Assembly (NCBI GenBank): GCA_038237665.1
Contig: JBBRYK010000010.1
Span: 1 to 54,909 of the forward strand
Direction: 5' to 3'
From: JBBRYK01 sp038237665
GTDB taxonomy: Bacteria; Actinomycetota; Thermoleophilia; Gaiellales; Gaiellaceae
Length of the DNA stretch: 54,909 nucleotides
Positions 41,528-52,621 of the stretch are shown one piece after another. Under the pieces are notes generated by a model, which had not been told where the DNA came from, did no database searches, and worked only from the letters and a program-made list of their open reading frames with translations. A program made the position numbers and the translations under genes. Within the stretch, counting starts at the first letter, position 1; the number at the start of each line of letters is the position of its first letter.

Positions 41528-42518
41528 CCCGCTCGGCACCGAGGAACTGGGCGAGGCCGGTGAGCGCCTCGTCCAGGCGCGAGGTGTCGCCCCAGGCGCC
41601 GAGCACCTCGAGTGTCCCCGTCTTGCGGTCGAAGCGCGGCTCGGCCCGGCCGACGAGGCGGTCGCCGGCCAGGATCGGCAGGACGTAGTACCCGTACTCG
41701 CGTTTCGCGGGCGGGACGTACATCTCGAGCCGGTAGCGAAAGCCGAAGAGAGCCTCGGCGCGATCGCGGTCGTGGATCAGCCGGTCGAAGGGGGAGAGGA
41801 GCGTGACCCGGTCGGGGATCGAGGCATCCTCGACCTCGGGATGCGCGCGCCATCCGCCCGCCTCGAGCCGGACACCCAGCGCGCGGAACCGCTGCGCGGC
41901 CAGCCGGCGCTCGGCGTCGCGGATCGACACCGTCTCGGTGGCGGGGTACCAGCGCTCGGCGAGGTCCCAGAGCCGCTGGCCGCTGCGCCGGCCGACGACC
42001 GCCGTCTCGCCCCACAGGTGCAGGAACTCCAGCATCCAGCCGACATGTCGGCTGCCGTACCAGCGGTGCTCGCGCCGTCCCTCTTGCGAGCGATCCTCGA
42101 GCTCGCGCGACAGCAAGGGTCCACGTCGTTCGAGCTCGCGGAGGACGTAGCGCCGGAAGCTCGCATTCGTCTTCATGAACGCGCGGACCCGCCGTTCCCA
42201 GGTGTAATCGGTTGACCGCCGCCGCCGCCTCATCAGCGCGCGGACGAGCGGAAGCGATTCGATCGGCCAGATGAAGGCGTTCCACTCGAAGAGCTTTCGC
42301 TCCTCCCAGAGGAGACGGTCGAGCTCCGCGATGTCGAACGCGCCGAGGCGGCTCCAGAGCACGAGGTGCTGCGGCGTCGCAACCGTGGCGATCGGGTCGA
42401 GCTGGAGGAACCCCAACCGGCGAACGGTCTCGAGGACGCCCCGTGCGGAGCCGTCCAGGAGCTGCGCGCGTACGGCTAGCCGGCGCGCTTCATCGACATC
42501 GACCTTCCGAGTTCTCAC
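41472..42518 (-). CDS. AlkX/YcaQ-type winged-helix DNA glycosylase
   Basis: A 348-residue member of the HTH_42 superfamily (AlkZ/AlkX/YcaQ), DNA glycosylases that remove alkylated bases and unhook interstrand cross-links. The catalytic strand reads GFLQLDPIATVATPQHLVLWSRLG; the QLD triad matches the Q-phi-D form of AlkX/YcaQ rather than the Q-phi-Q of AlkZ. Downstream blocks include LWEERKLFEWNAFIWPIESL and VTLLSPFDRLIHDRDRAEALFGFRYRLE. GTG 42518 overlaps the stop of the RsiG-like gene (GTGA), so the two are coupled. The C-terminal 18 or so residues are antisense to the VOC remnant and may be a replaced tail. Confidence 0.88.
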   Translation of the reverse strand: MRTRKVDVDEARRLAVRAQLLDGSARGVLETVRRLGFLQLDPIATVATPQHLVLWSRLGAFDIAELDRLLWEERKLFEWNAFIWPIESLPLVRALMRRRRRSTDYTWERRVRAFMKTNASFRRYVLRELERRGPLLSRELEDRSQEGRREHRWYGSRHVGWMLEFLHLWGETAVVGRRSGQRLWDLAERWYPATETVSIRDAERRLAAQRFRALGVRLEAGGWRAHPEVEDASIPDRVTLLSPFDRLIHDRDRAEALFGFRYRLEMYVPPAKREYGYYVLPILAGDRLVGRAEPRFDRKTGTLEVLGAWGDTSRLDEALTGLAQFLGAERVSPSPPSPRGRARRSARA

Positions 42519-42916
42519 TCCGCGTAGCTTGGCCCCCGATCCTCGAGCACGGCAAGTGCGTCGGCGAGGCTGGCCGCGTAGCCGTGCCGGCGTTGGCCCT
42601 GCCTGGCAAGGAGCGCGCGCAGCTGCTCGACTCGTGCCGTGAGTGGCCCGGGCGAGCGGAGTGCCTTGCGCAGAAGCGCGTCGGCAACCTGCCCGACATC
42701 GACGTGTGTGGGCGATTCCCGGAGCCGTGCAACCCGCTCGGCGCGAAGAATTTCGAGTTGCTCCTGGAGCAGGCTGCGCCGGCACGAGATCGCCTCCTCA
42801 ACGTCTGCGAGATCTGCGATCTCATGCTTGAGATCGCGGTCGGAGAGCCCTGCCACGTCGGGCAGCAGCCACTCGAAGCGTTCGAACGCTTCGAGAGCAT
42901 CCTTCTTCGAGCCCAT
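42515..42916 (-). CDS. RsiG-like anti-sigma factor (single c-di-GMP motif)
   Basis: A 133-residue, mainly helical protein. Residues 40-60 read EEAISCRRSLLQEQLEILRAE. Spacing E40-x3-S44-x2-R47-x3-Q51-x3-E55 matches the c-di-GMP-binding motif E-x3-S-x2-R-x3-Q-x3-D of RsiG, with Glu for the last Asp. RsiG binds the sigma factor WhiG only with c-di-GMP. Streptomyces RsiG has two motif copies; an ancestral form known from Rubrobacter has one and works as a dimer, and only one copy is seen here. The preceding GLSDRDLKHEIADL and following RVARLRE also fit. GGAGGG precedes the ATG. No WhiG gene is in the window. Confidence 0.72.
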   Translation of the reverse strand: MGSKKDALEAFERFEWLLPDVAGLSDRDLKHEIADLADVEEAISCRRSLLQEQLEILRAERVARLRESPTHVDVGQVADALLRKALRSPGPLTARVEQLRALLARQGQRRHGYAASLADALAVLEDRGPSYAE

Positions 42917-43011
42917 CGGCCCCTCCCTCTGTGTATCCCCCCTGGCATGGAGGATCGGTCCTAGTTCATCGGCCGGCAGGCCCTACCCCTTTAGGGTGAG
43001 AGGAGAAATGG

Positions 43012-43320
43012 CTAGCCCGACACCGAATCGGCGGGCACGACGACCGCCATCATGCTCTCGATCCGGGAGACGATCGCGTCTCTGGGGCCGTCGCGCCACT
43101 CGTCGCTCCCGTAGAAGGCGTCCTGCTCACGCTGCCGGTCGTCGAGCGTGGGATAGGCGCGGATGAGGAAGTAGGAGTCGGCGTCCTCGAGCGACTGGCC
43201 GTGGGAGACGACTATGTGGCCCCACCGCTCCAGCATCGGCAGGACCTCCTCGCGGACGATGCGATCGAATTCGGCGCCGGAACCGGGCTTGAGCGCATAG
43301 GTGCGGATCTCGAGGACCAC
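43012..43320 (-). CDS. NIPSNAP family protein
   Basis: A 102-residue dimeric alpha/beta-barrel protein of the NIPSNAP family. It opens with LEIRTYALKPGSGAEFDRIV and contains the family segment SYFLIRAYPTLDDRQREQDAFYGSDEWRDGPRDAI. GTG 43320 is directly followed by the first strand; the frame further upstream is antisense noise. Biochemical role unknown. It lies seven bases downstream of the next gene and is probably co-transcribed with it. Confidence 0.88.
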   Translation of the reverse strand: MVLEIRTYALKPGSGAEFDRIVREEVLPMLERWGHIVVSHGQSLEDADSYFLIRAYPTLDDRQREQDAFYGSDEWRDGPRDAIVSRIESMMAVVVPADSVSG

Positions 43321-43327
43321 CGAACGA

Positions 43328-43951
43328 TTATCGCTCCGCCGACGGGTGCAGCAAGGGAACCACGCCTTCCCAGCCGGCACGGAGAACCTCGACGAGCGAG
43401 GGGGGCGTGATCAGGAGCGCGCGCTCTCCCGACCGCGCGCTCCGCTCGGTGTATCCGGCCGGCGTCCAGACGAGCAGGTCCGCGCCGAGGACCAGGTGCG
43501 GCGCGTCGTCGTGGAGGACGAACGCGCCGTCAGGGAGCTCGGCGAGTGCCATTTGATGGAGGCGGTGTGAGCGGGTGATCGGATCGACGCGTTCGGCGTG
43601 GAGCTGGACGTCGATCGCGTCCGCCCCGGCCTGGTCCGGGTGAAGCCTGCCCCAGGCGGTGACGAAGCGGTCGTAGTCCTCGCGGCGGCAGAGTGCGCAG
43701 GGCCGATGTCCGGCGGCGAGCGCGGTCGCCTCGTCGAGGAAGAAGAGCTCGGTGAAGCGGCCGGGCTGCAGCAGTTGCTTGCGTTTCCAGTCCTTGAACT
43801 CCAGCCGGCAGGCGATCCAGCGCCGGCCGTTGTAGCGCCTGCGGATCTGCCCGGCGGCGTCGTGAAGACAGCCGCGGTTCCCGTAGACGAGGCCACGGGC
43901 TGGGTCCGCGACCAGCTCGCTGAGCGGGGTGACCCGGTTTCGGAGTGGCAC
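43328..43951 (-). CDS. conserved protein of unknown function with C-x2-C motif
   Basis: A 207-residue soluble protein. Conserved-looking blocks are GLVYGNRGCLHDAAGQIRRRYNGRRW, LEFKDWKRKQLLQPGRFTELFFLDEATALAAGHRPCALCRRED and LHQMALAELPDGAFVLHDD. The GHRPCALCRR segment resembles the zinc knuckle of Ada-type proteins, and an upstream Cys-His (GCLHD) could complete a metal site. No catalytic fold is recognised. A nucleic-acid-related function is only a guess from the basic, Cys-containing core. Confidence 0.75.
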   Translation of the reverse strand: MPLRNRVTPLSELVADPARGLVYGNRGCLHDAAGQIRRRYNGRRWIACRLEFKDWKRKQLLQPGRFTELFFLDEATALAAGHRPCALCRREDYDRFVTAWGRLHPDQAGADAIDVQLHAERVDPITRSHRLHQMALAELPDGAFVLHDDAPHLVLGADLLVWTPAGYTERSARSGERALLITPPSLVEVLRAGWEGVVPLLHPSAER

Positions 43952-43963
43952 CTGACTACCTAC

Positions 43964-44869
43964 CTACCAGTTCCGCCGAAGCTCGTTCGCGTAGTCCCTC
44001 CCGAGCCAGGACGCGTTCGCTTCGAGCCACTCGCTGAAGGGCCCCGTGGTCGTCGGCTTCTCGCAGGCCAGGAGGTTGCTCGTGAGCGCGCCGAGCTCGT
44101 CGCGCGTGAGCAGCCGGTCGCGGAGAAAGAGGCCGGCGAGTGTTGCGCAGGGTGAGACGAAAGCGCTCGGCGCGCTCACGAGACGAGCGTGGCTTCCGAC
44201 GGCAGCCTTGATCCGCCCGACGAAGTCGGCGAACGTGAAGGTCTCGGGGCCGGCAAGATCGAGTACGACATTGGTGTCGGTCTCGGCGAGGTCCGCCGCG
44301 GCACATGCGAGATCGAACGCAGAAACCGGCTGGAGACGGCAGCGGCCGCCGTCGGGCAAGAGCAGAAGCGGCAGCCGTCGCAGGAGCCAGGCGATGTTGT
44401 TCACGAGCACCTCCTGGCGACCGCCGAAGATCAGGGTCGGCCGGAGGATCGCGTACGGCAGATCCATGTCTCGAAGCGCGTCCTCGACCGCTGCCTTTCC
44501 CCGGAAGTACGGAAACGGCGAGTCTGCGCTGGCATTGCTGACGCTGAGGTGAACGACCCGGCGCACGCCTGTGAAGGACGCGGCCCTGAAGAGCCGGCGG
44601 CTCCGCTCGATTGCGTCGGCGAATGTCGTGCCGCCGTGCTCGAAGCGCACCCAGTACGTATTGGCGAGCGCGTCACAGCCGGCGAGGGCGGCTCTGAGCG
44701 CTTCCTCGTCGTCGAGGAGAAGCGGCCGGAAGTCGACGCGCGCCGCGAGGCTGTCGGCGGGAGGCGGCCGCCTTCTGCCGAGCGCGACGACGTTCCAGCC
44801 TCGCGCGAGGAGCTCCTCGGCGATGAAGCGGCCGCTGTAGGAGAAAACCCCGGTGACCGCCGCCTTCAC
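43964..44869 (-). CDS. NmrA-like NAD(P)-binding epimerase/reductase
   Basis: A 301-residue atypical short-chain dehydrogenase. The dinucleotide motif is AAVTGVFSYSGRFIAEELL (a TGxxSxxG variant at residues 4-15). Later blocks are VVHLSVSNASADSPFPYFRGKAAVEDAL and YAILRPTLIFGGRQEVLVNNIAWLLRRLP. The Tyr-x3-Lys pair of classical enzymes is represented by YFRGK. It resembles NAD(P)H-binding subunits such as NDUFA9 and NmrA. GTG 44869 directly precedes the first strand; ATG 44926 is possible but would overlap the small upstream gene. Confidence 0.85.
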   Translation of the reverse strand: MKAAVTGVFSYSGRFIAEELLARGWNVVALGRRRPPPADSLAARVDFRPLLLDDEEALRAALAGCDALANTYWVRFEHGGTTFADAIERSRRLFRAASFTGVRRVVHLSVSNASADSPFPYFRGKAAVEDALRDMDLPYAILRPTLIFGGRQEVLVNNIAWLLRRLPLLLLPDGGRCRLQPVSAFDLACAAADLAETDTNVVLDLAGPETFTFADFVGRIKAAVGSHARLVSAPSAFVSPCATLAGLFLRDRLLTRDELGALTSNLLACEKPTTTGPFSEWLEANASWLGRDYANELRRNW

Positions 44870-44892
44870 GTCTGACGTTGCTTGGTGCTCGC

Positions 44893-45051
44893 TCAGGACT
44901 TCGCGAGCTTCGCCACCGACCGGCACGCTGCGCTCAGGGGCTTCGCTGCGCCGAGCGCCAGCGTGGCGGTGCCGCGCCCGGTGAGCGTTTCGACCCGGCT
45001 CGCCAGCAGGCCCGTGGCCAGGACGGCCGATCCGGTCAGGCGGAAGCCCAC
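44893..45051 (-). CDS. small hypothetical protein (52 aa)
   Basis: GTG 45051, with AGGA eight bases upstream, opens a 52-codon frame GFRLTGSAVLATGLLASRVE... ending in CRSVAKLAKS. Nearly every third position is G or C, unlike the other frames of this gap, which argues for real coding. It is mildly hydrophobic at the N-terminus and basic at the C-terminus. It lies between the RidA and NmrA-like genes on the same strand. No family recognised. Confidence 0.5.
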   Translation of the reverse strand: MGFRLTGSAVLATGLLASRVETLTGRGTATLALGAAKPLSAACRSVAKLAKS

Positions 45052-45083
45052 ACGGCCATCCTACGACGGTGAAGGAGGGCCGG

Positions 45084-45488
45084 TCAGTCTGCCCGTGCGG
45101 CCCACGCTTCGACCTCGATCGTCATCTGCGGCCAGACGAGCGCGGGGACGACGACGAGCATGGAGGCGGGCCTCGCCGACCCGAGGTAGCGCGAACGGAC
45201 GGCCGCGTGAGCTGCGATGTCGTCGGCGTTTGTCAGGTATTGGGTGATCTTGACGAGATCGTCGACGCCGTAGTCCGCCAGCTCGAGAGCCGCGCAAACG
45301 TTGCGCCAGGCCTGATCGGCCTCCTCCTCGAAGCTCGCCGGGATCGTCCCGTCAGGCGTCATGCCGGGCGTTCCGGAAATCGCGAGCCAGCGCAGCCCCG
45401 CGGGAATCTCGACCGCGTCGCTGTACTTCCCGATCCGGGCCGCGACTCCGAGATCGTGCGCGACGGTAGTTGGCTTGTCTGACAACAA
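45084..45488 (-). CDS. RidA (YjgF/YER057c) family protein
   Basis: About 134 residues. The core reads GKYSDAVEIPAGLRWLAISGTPGMTPDGTIPASFEEEADQAWRNVCAALE, then DLVKITQYLTNADDIAAHAAVRSRYLG and RPASMLVVVPALVWPQMTIEVEAWAA, with the conserved Arg and acidic residue of enamine/imine deaminases. RidA proteins hydrolyse reactive enamines released by PLP enzymes; many relatives have other roles. No ATG or GTG precedes the core. TTG 45488 is the best available start, eight bases after the VOC gene's stop. Confidence 0.85.
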   Translation of the reverse strand: MLSDKPTTVAHDLGVAARIGKYSDAVEIPAGLRWLAISGTPGMTPDGTIPASFEEEADQAWRNVCAALELADYGVDDLVKITQYLTNADDIAAHAAVRSRYLGSARPASMLVVVPALVWPQMTIEVEAWAARAD

Positions 45489-45496
45489 AGACGCTC

Positions 45497-45964
45497 TTAG
45501 ACGGGATCCGGCTCCTGGTAGAGGCCGATCACGTTGCCGCCCGGGTCGCGGAACCGCGCCGTGATCTCGGGTGCATCCGCCCCGATCGGCTGGACGATCT
45601 CGCCTCCGTTGGCGACGACCGCCTCGACGGTCGCGGCGACGCTGTCGACCATGACGTAGACCATCAGGCCGGGCTCCGCCGCCGGAGGGCGGCCCGTAAC
45701 CCAGGAACCGCTGACCTCGCCGGTCGTGTCGTCGAAGGCGGTCGAACCGTCGCCGCGCCGGCGGATCCCCCAGCCGAACACCGCTTCGTAGAAGGCGGCC
45801 GACCGCTGGACATCGGCAGCGGGAAGCTCGAGGTAGCAGATCTTCCCGTTTGCACGCGTTGGGGGGATGAGACGCCTCTCGGTCGATGGATTGCCGAAGG
45901 CGATGATATGCGCGCCGCGCGGCTGGAATCCCCTCCCATCGGTGACGGTGGGCGTATGCGGCAT
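45497..45964 (-). CDS. VOC family protein
   Basis: A 155-residue protein with one glyoxalase-fold pair: KICYLELPAADVQRSAAFYEAVFGWGIRRRGDGSTAFDD then LMVYVMVDSVAATVEAVVANGGEIVQPIG and ITARFRDPGGNVIGLYQEP. The first 35 residues (PHTPTVTDGRGFQPRGAHIIAFGNPSTERRL) are unusual for this fold and may be a non-native extension; a later start is possible. The function is not deducible; the neighbour on the same strand is a RidA gene. Confidence 0.85.
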   Translation of the reverse strand: MPHTPTVTDGRGFQPRGAHIIAFGNPSTERRLIPPTRANGKICYLELPAADVQRSAAFYEAVFGWGIRRRGDGSTAFDDTTGEVSGSWVTGRPPAAEPGLMVYVMVDSVAATVEAVVANGGEIVQPIGADAPEITARFRDPGGNVIGLYQEPDPV

Positions 45965-46042
45965 CTCGGCCGCGTGAGGGAAAGCGCATGCATGTCGGCC
46001 GTTACCGCCATCGTGCGGGCAGTCTGCCTACGCCTCCGAGGG

Positions 46043-46083
46043 CTGTCAAGCTTCAGAACTTAAAGTCGCTTCAGTTTTGACAG
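46043..46083. repeat. 7-bp inverted repeat in AT-richer gap
   Basis: CTGTCAA (46043-46049) and TTGACAG (46077-46083) face each other across 27 bases that also contain CTTCAG twice in direct orientation. It lies just past the proC stop and upstream of the VOC gene. It may be part of a promoter region (TTGACA-like -35 on the minus strand) or an operator. Confidence 0.3.
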
Positions 46084-46905
46084 TTATGGAGAGTCGAGCG
46101 GTCTCGCGAGCTCGCTCGAGCGCTCCATCGCCGCGCTGATCGCATTGAGGAAGGCCGCGCGGACGCCTGCGCGCTCGAGCTCTTGGATCGCCCGCGTGGT
46201 GGTGCCTCCGGGCGAGGTGACCGCCTCACGCAACTCGACGGGATGCATGCTCTCGTCGCGGAGCAGCAGCGCGCTCCCGAACATCGTCTGCACGACCAGC
46301 TGCGTCGACACCTCCCGGCTGAGCCCGAGGAGGAGGCCGGCCTCGATCATCGCCTCGGCCAGCAGTGCGAAGTACGCGGGCCCGGAACCCGAGAGCGCGG
46401 TCACTGCGTCCATCAATTCTTCGGGGACGCGAACCACAGCGCCGACGTGTCCGAGTGCCTCGGCCGCCAGCGCGAGGTCCTGCTCCCGCGCATTGCTGCC
46501 GGCGCAGAGGCCGGCGATGCCCTCGTGCACCATCGCCGGTGCGTTCGGCATCGCCCGGACGACTCGAGCACCGTCGGGCAGCTTCGCCTCGAGGGCCCCG
46601 GTCGGAATTGCCGCCGCGACCGAGAGGAGCGTCGCGTCCTCGTTCCAGACAGGTCTGATCTCGTCGAGCAGGGCAGCCATGTCCTGCGGCTTCACGGCAG
46701 CGATGACGAGCCCGGCGCCGCTGATCGCTTCGTCGTTCGCGGCCAGGGCCGTGACCCCGAAACGGCTCTTGAGCTCCTCGAGCCGTTCGTGCCTGCGGGC
46801 GGTGACGACGACGTCCTTAGGGACGCGCCACTCCGAGGTCAGGAAGCCCCGCAGGAGCGCCTCGCCGAGCTTGCCGGCACCGAGGATCGCGACGCGCGTG
46901 CTCAC
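46084..46905 (-). CDS. proC: pyrroline-5-carboxylate reductase
   Basis: Last step of proline synthesis: NAD(P)H-dependent reduction of 1-pyrroline-5-carboxylate. The 273 residues show the Rossmann start VAILGAGKLGEALLRGFL, LVIAAVKPQDMAALLDEI, VVRAMPNAPAMVHEGIAGLC, the family signature region LSGSGPAYFALLAEAMIEAGLLLGLSREV and TSPGGTTTRAIQELERAGVRAAFLNAI. Full length and intact. The gene stands between a VOC gene and the HxlR regulator, on the minus strand with both. Confidence 0.96.
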   Translation of the reverse strand: MSTRVAILGAGKLGEALLRGFLTSEWRVPKDVVVTARRHERLEELKSRFGVTALAANDEAISGAGLVIAAVKPQDMAALLDEIRPVWNEDATLLSVAAAIPTGALEAKLPDGARVVRAMPNAPAMVHEGIAGLCAGSNAREQDLALAAEALGHVGAVVRVPEELMDAVTALSGSGPAYFALLAEAMIEAGLLLGLSREVSTQLVVQTMFGSALLLRDESMHPVELREAVTSPGGTTTRAIQELERAGVRAAFLNAISAAMERSSELARPLDSP

Positions 46906-46928
46906 GCGCTAGAGAGCGTAGTCGGCCG

Positions 46929-47300
46929 CTACCGTTTCGCGACCGCTGCGGTGCGACGCGCTCGAGGCTCCGTGACGAGCCAGGAGCGACCGAACCTGCG
47001 CATCGCGTTGATGATCGGCAGGAGCGCGCGACCCTTGTCGGTGAGCTCGTATTCGACGCGGGGCGGTGACTCCGGATAGCTGCGCCGCGTGACCAGGCCC
47101 TCCTGTTCGAGCATGTGCAGGCGCTCGGAGAGCGTGCGCGGGCTGATTCCGGGGCAGGCGTGCTCGAGCTGCATGAACCGCCGCGGTCCTTCCGAGAGAT
47201 CGTGGACGATCAGGGGCGTCCACTTCGAGGCGATCACGTCTGCCGTCGCGGCCACGGCGCAATTGATGTCGTGGACGTCGTTCATGGTTCGCTTTTTCAT
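46929..47300 (-). CDS. HxlR-family transcriptional regulator
   Basis: A 123-residue winged-helix regulator. The signature CAVAATADVIASKWTPLIVHDLSEGPRRFMQLEHACPGISPRTLSERLHMLEQEGLVTRRSYPESPPRVEYELTDKG is nearly complete, with a single Cys at the usual redox/aldehyde-sensing position near the N-terminus (NCAVAA). Such regulators often act as dimers responding to electrophiles or thiol stress. ATG 47300 or 47285 could be the start. It ends 23 bases before the proC start. Confidence 0.92.
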   Translation of the reverse strand: MKKRTMNDVHDINCAVAATADVIASKWTPLIVHDLSEGPRRFMQLEHACPGISPRTLSERLHMLEQEGLVTRRSYPESPPRVEYELTDKGRALLPIINAMRRFGRSWLVTEPRARRTAAVAKR

Positions 47301-47378
47301 GGGCGCAGTGTAGTCGCTATAGAAACGAAAGGGAGCGGTTTGCCATCGTCCGGCGAGCGGACTATGCTTTTTGAAGGA

Positions 47379-47456
47379 ATGCGACTCGCGCCCGCCTCTC
47401 TGCTGATTTCGATCGTTGCCGACGGCGCGCTTGACTTCCGCAAGCCCGCACGCTAG
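47379..47456 (+). CDS. possible leader peptide upstream of gltB (25 aa)
   Basis: ATG 47379 with AAGGA directly before it encodes MRLAPASLLISIVADGALDF... and stops at 47454-47456, at the left arm of the hairpin 47453-47486. Ribosome position on this frame would affect that hairpin. The peptide has no obvious run of one regulatory amino acid, so attenuation is only a possibility. Confidence 0.25.
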   Translation: MRLAPASLLISIVADGALDFRKPAR

Positions 47457-47486
47457 CCGGCGATCACACCCCGCCCCGCCGGCTAG
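47453..47486 (+). promoter_or_regulatory. 10-bp hairpin in the gltB leader
   Basis: CTAGCCGGCG (47453-47462) and CGCCGGCTAG (47477-47486) are exact complements around a 14-base loop, 39 bases before the gltB start codon. There is no U-tract. Candidate attenuator or mRNA 5' structure. Confidence 0.45.
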
Positions 47487-47524
47487 CTGATCCAGACGGC
47501 GGGCTCCTTCGAGGAAAGGCCTCC

Positions 47525-51529
<4,005 letters not shown>

Positions 51530-51890
51530 CCAGCGGGGTCGTGGTCGTTCTCGGTCCGGTCGGGCGGAACTTCGCGGCCGGCATGACCGGCGGCCGTGCC
51601 TATGTCCTCGACTCCGACCTCTTCGCCACGCGTCTCAACCTCGAGCTCGTCGAGGCAGCTGCCCTCTCGACCCTAGAGGCGGAGGAGGCGCACGATCTCG
51701 TCGCCCGCCATCTCCGGCACACCGGTTCGGACGTGGCCCGCCGCCTGCTCGAAGACTGGCGGGCCGCGGTCGCCCAGCTGCGGCTCGTCACCCCGCGCGC
51801 CGACGCGGCACGGGTCGAGAGCGAGCACGAGGGAACGGCGACGGTCGAGGCGAACGCCGAAGTGGCTGCCGAGACCCGCTGAGCAGGCCG

Positions 51891-52589
51891 CTAGTGGTCG
51901 GTCGATAGCAGCGCGCGGCCGACCACCGCAGACTCCGCCCCCGCGTCCGCCAGGGCGGCAACGTCCGCGCCCGAGCGGATGCCTCCGGCTGCCAGGACTC
52001 GTAGCCCGGACTGCGCGACCTGCGCGACCAGCTCGACGTCCGGCCCGCGGAGGGTGCCGTCGCGGGCGATAGCCGTGCAGAGAACGCGCCGTACCCCCGC
52101 TTCGGTGCAACGCGCGACTGCGTCGTCCAGCGTCAAGTCGGTCCCGGCCGTCCAGCCCCTGCTGCGAATCTGCCCGTCGCGGACATCCAGGGCGACGATC
52201 ACGCGATCTGCAAAGGCCGCCACCCAGGGTGCGGGATCCGGGAAAGCCGCGGTTCCGACGACGACGCGCGCAGCCCCGGCCTCGAGCAGCCTCTCGGCGT
52301 CGCGAAGGCTTCGGATGCCGCCGGATGCCTGAACCGCGGCGGGGGCGGCGGCGGCGGCGACCCGGCGAACGAGGCCGGAGCGAACCTTCCCCGTCCGGGC
52401 GCCGTCGAGGTCGACGAGGTGGATGCGCCGCGCTCCGGCGGCGGCGAAGCGCTGCACGAGCGCGACCGGGTCGCCGCCGTCGGCGACGACGTCCTCGTAG
52501 TCGCCGCGATAGAGCCGGACCGCGCGGCCGCCGAGGACGTCGACGGCCGGGATGACGTCGATCGGCGTCTCCAGCCACTCTTTCAGCAT
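51891..52589 (-). CDS. hisA: HisA, ProFAR isomerase
   Basis: 1-(5-phosphoribosyl)-5-[(5-phosphoribosylamino)methylideneamino]imidazole-4-carboxamide isomerase, fourth step of histidine synthesis. The 232-residue TIM barrel shows DVIPAVDVLGGRAVRLYRGDY with the first catalytic Asp, ARRIHLVDLDGARTG, QASGGIRSLRDAERLLEAGAARVVVGTAAF, the second catalytic Asp in VIVALDVRDGQ, and the phosphate-binding GGIRSGADVAALADAGAESAVVGRAL. ATG 52589 directly abuts the 30-bp palindrome. It is divergent from the other his genes. Confidence 0.96.
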   Translation of the reverse strand: MLKEWLETPIDVIPAVDVLGGRAVRLYRGDYEDVVADGGDPVALVQRFAAAGARRIHLVDLDGARTGKVRSGLVRRVAAAAAPAAVQASGGIRSLRDAERLLEAGAARVVVGTAAFPDPAPWVAAFADRVIVALDVRDGQIRSRGWTAGTDLTLDDAVARCTEAGVRRVLCTAIARDGTLRGPDVELVAQVAQSGLRVLAAGGIRSGADVAALADAGAESAVVGRALLSTDH

Positions 52590-52619
52590 GGCAGCATGTT
52601 AACGTGTTAACATGCTGCC
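52590..52619. promoter_or_regulatory. perfect 30-bp palindrome between hisA and yerC-hisGDC (operator)
   Basis: Arms GGCAGCATGTTAAC (52590-52603) and GTTAACATGCTGCC (52606-52619) are exact complements around GT. The left edge touches the hisA ATG and the right edge is two bases from ATG 52622. There is no room for a Shine-Dalgarno outside it, so both transcripts may be leaderless, with TAACAT (-10-like) inside each arm. Probable operator for the YerC/TrpR-like protein encoded next to it. Confidence 0.85.
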
Positions 52620-52621
52620 CA

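Noticed and set aside
52604..52621. GTG 52604 as the yerC start
   Set aside because: It lies at the centre of the 30-bp palindrome and the extra residues (LTCCP) are encoded by operator sequence.
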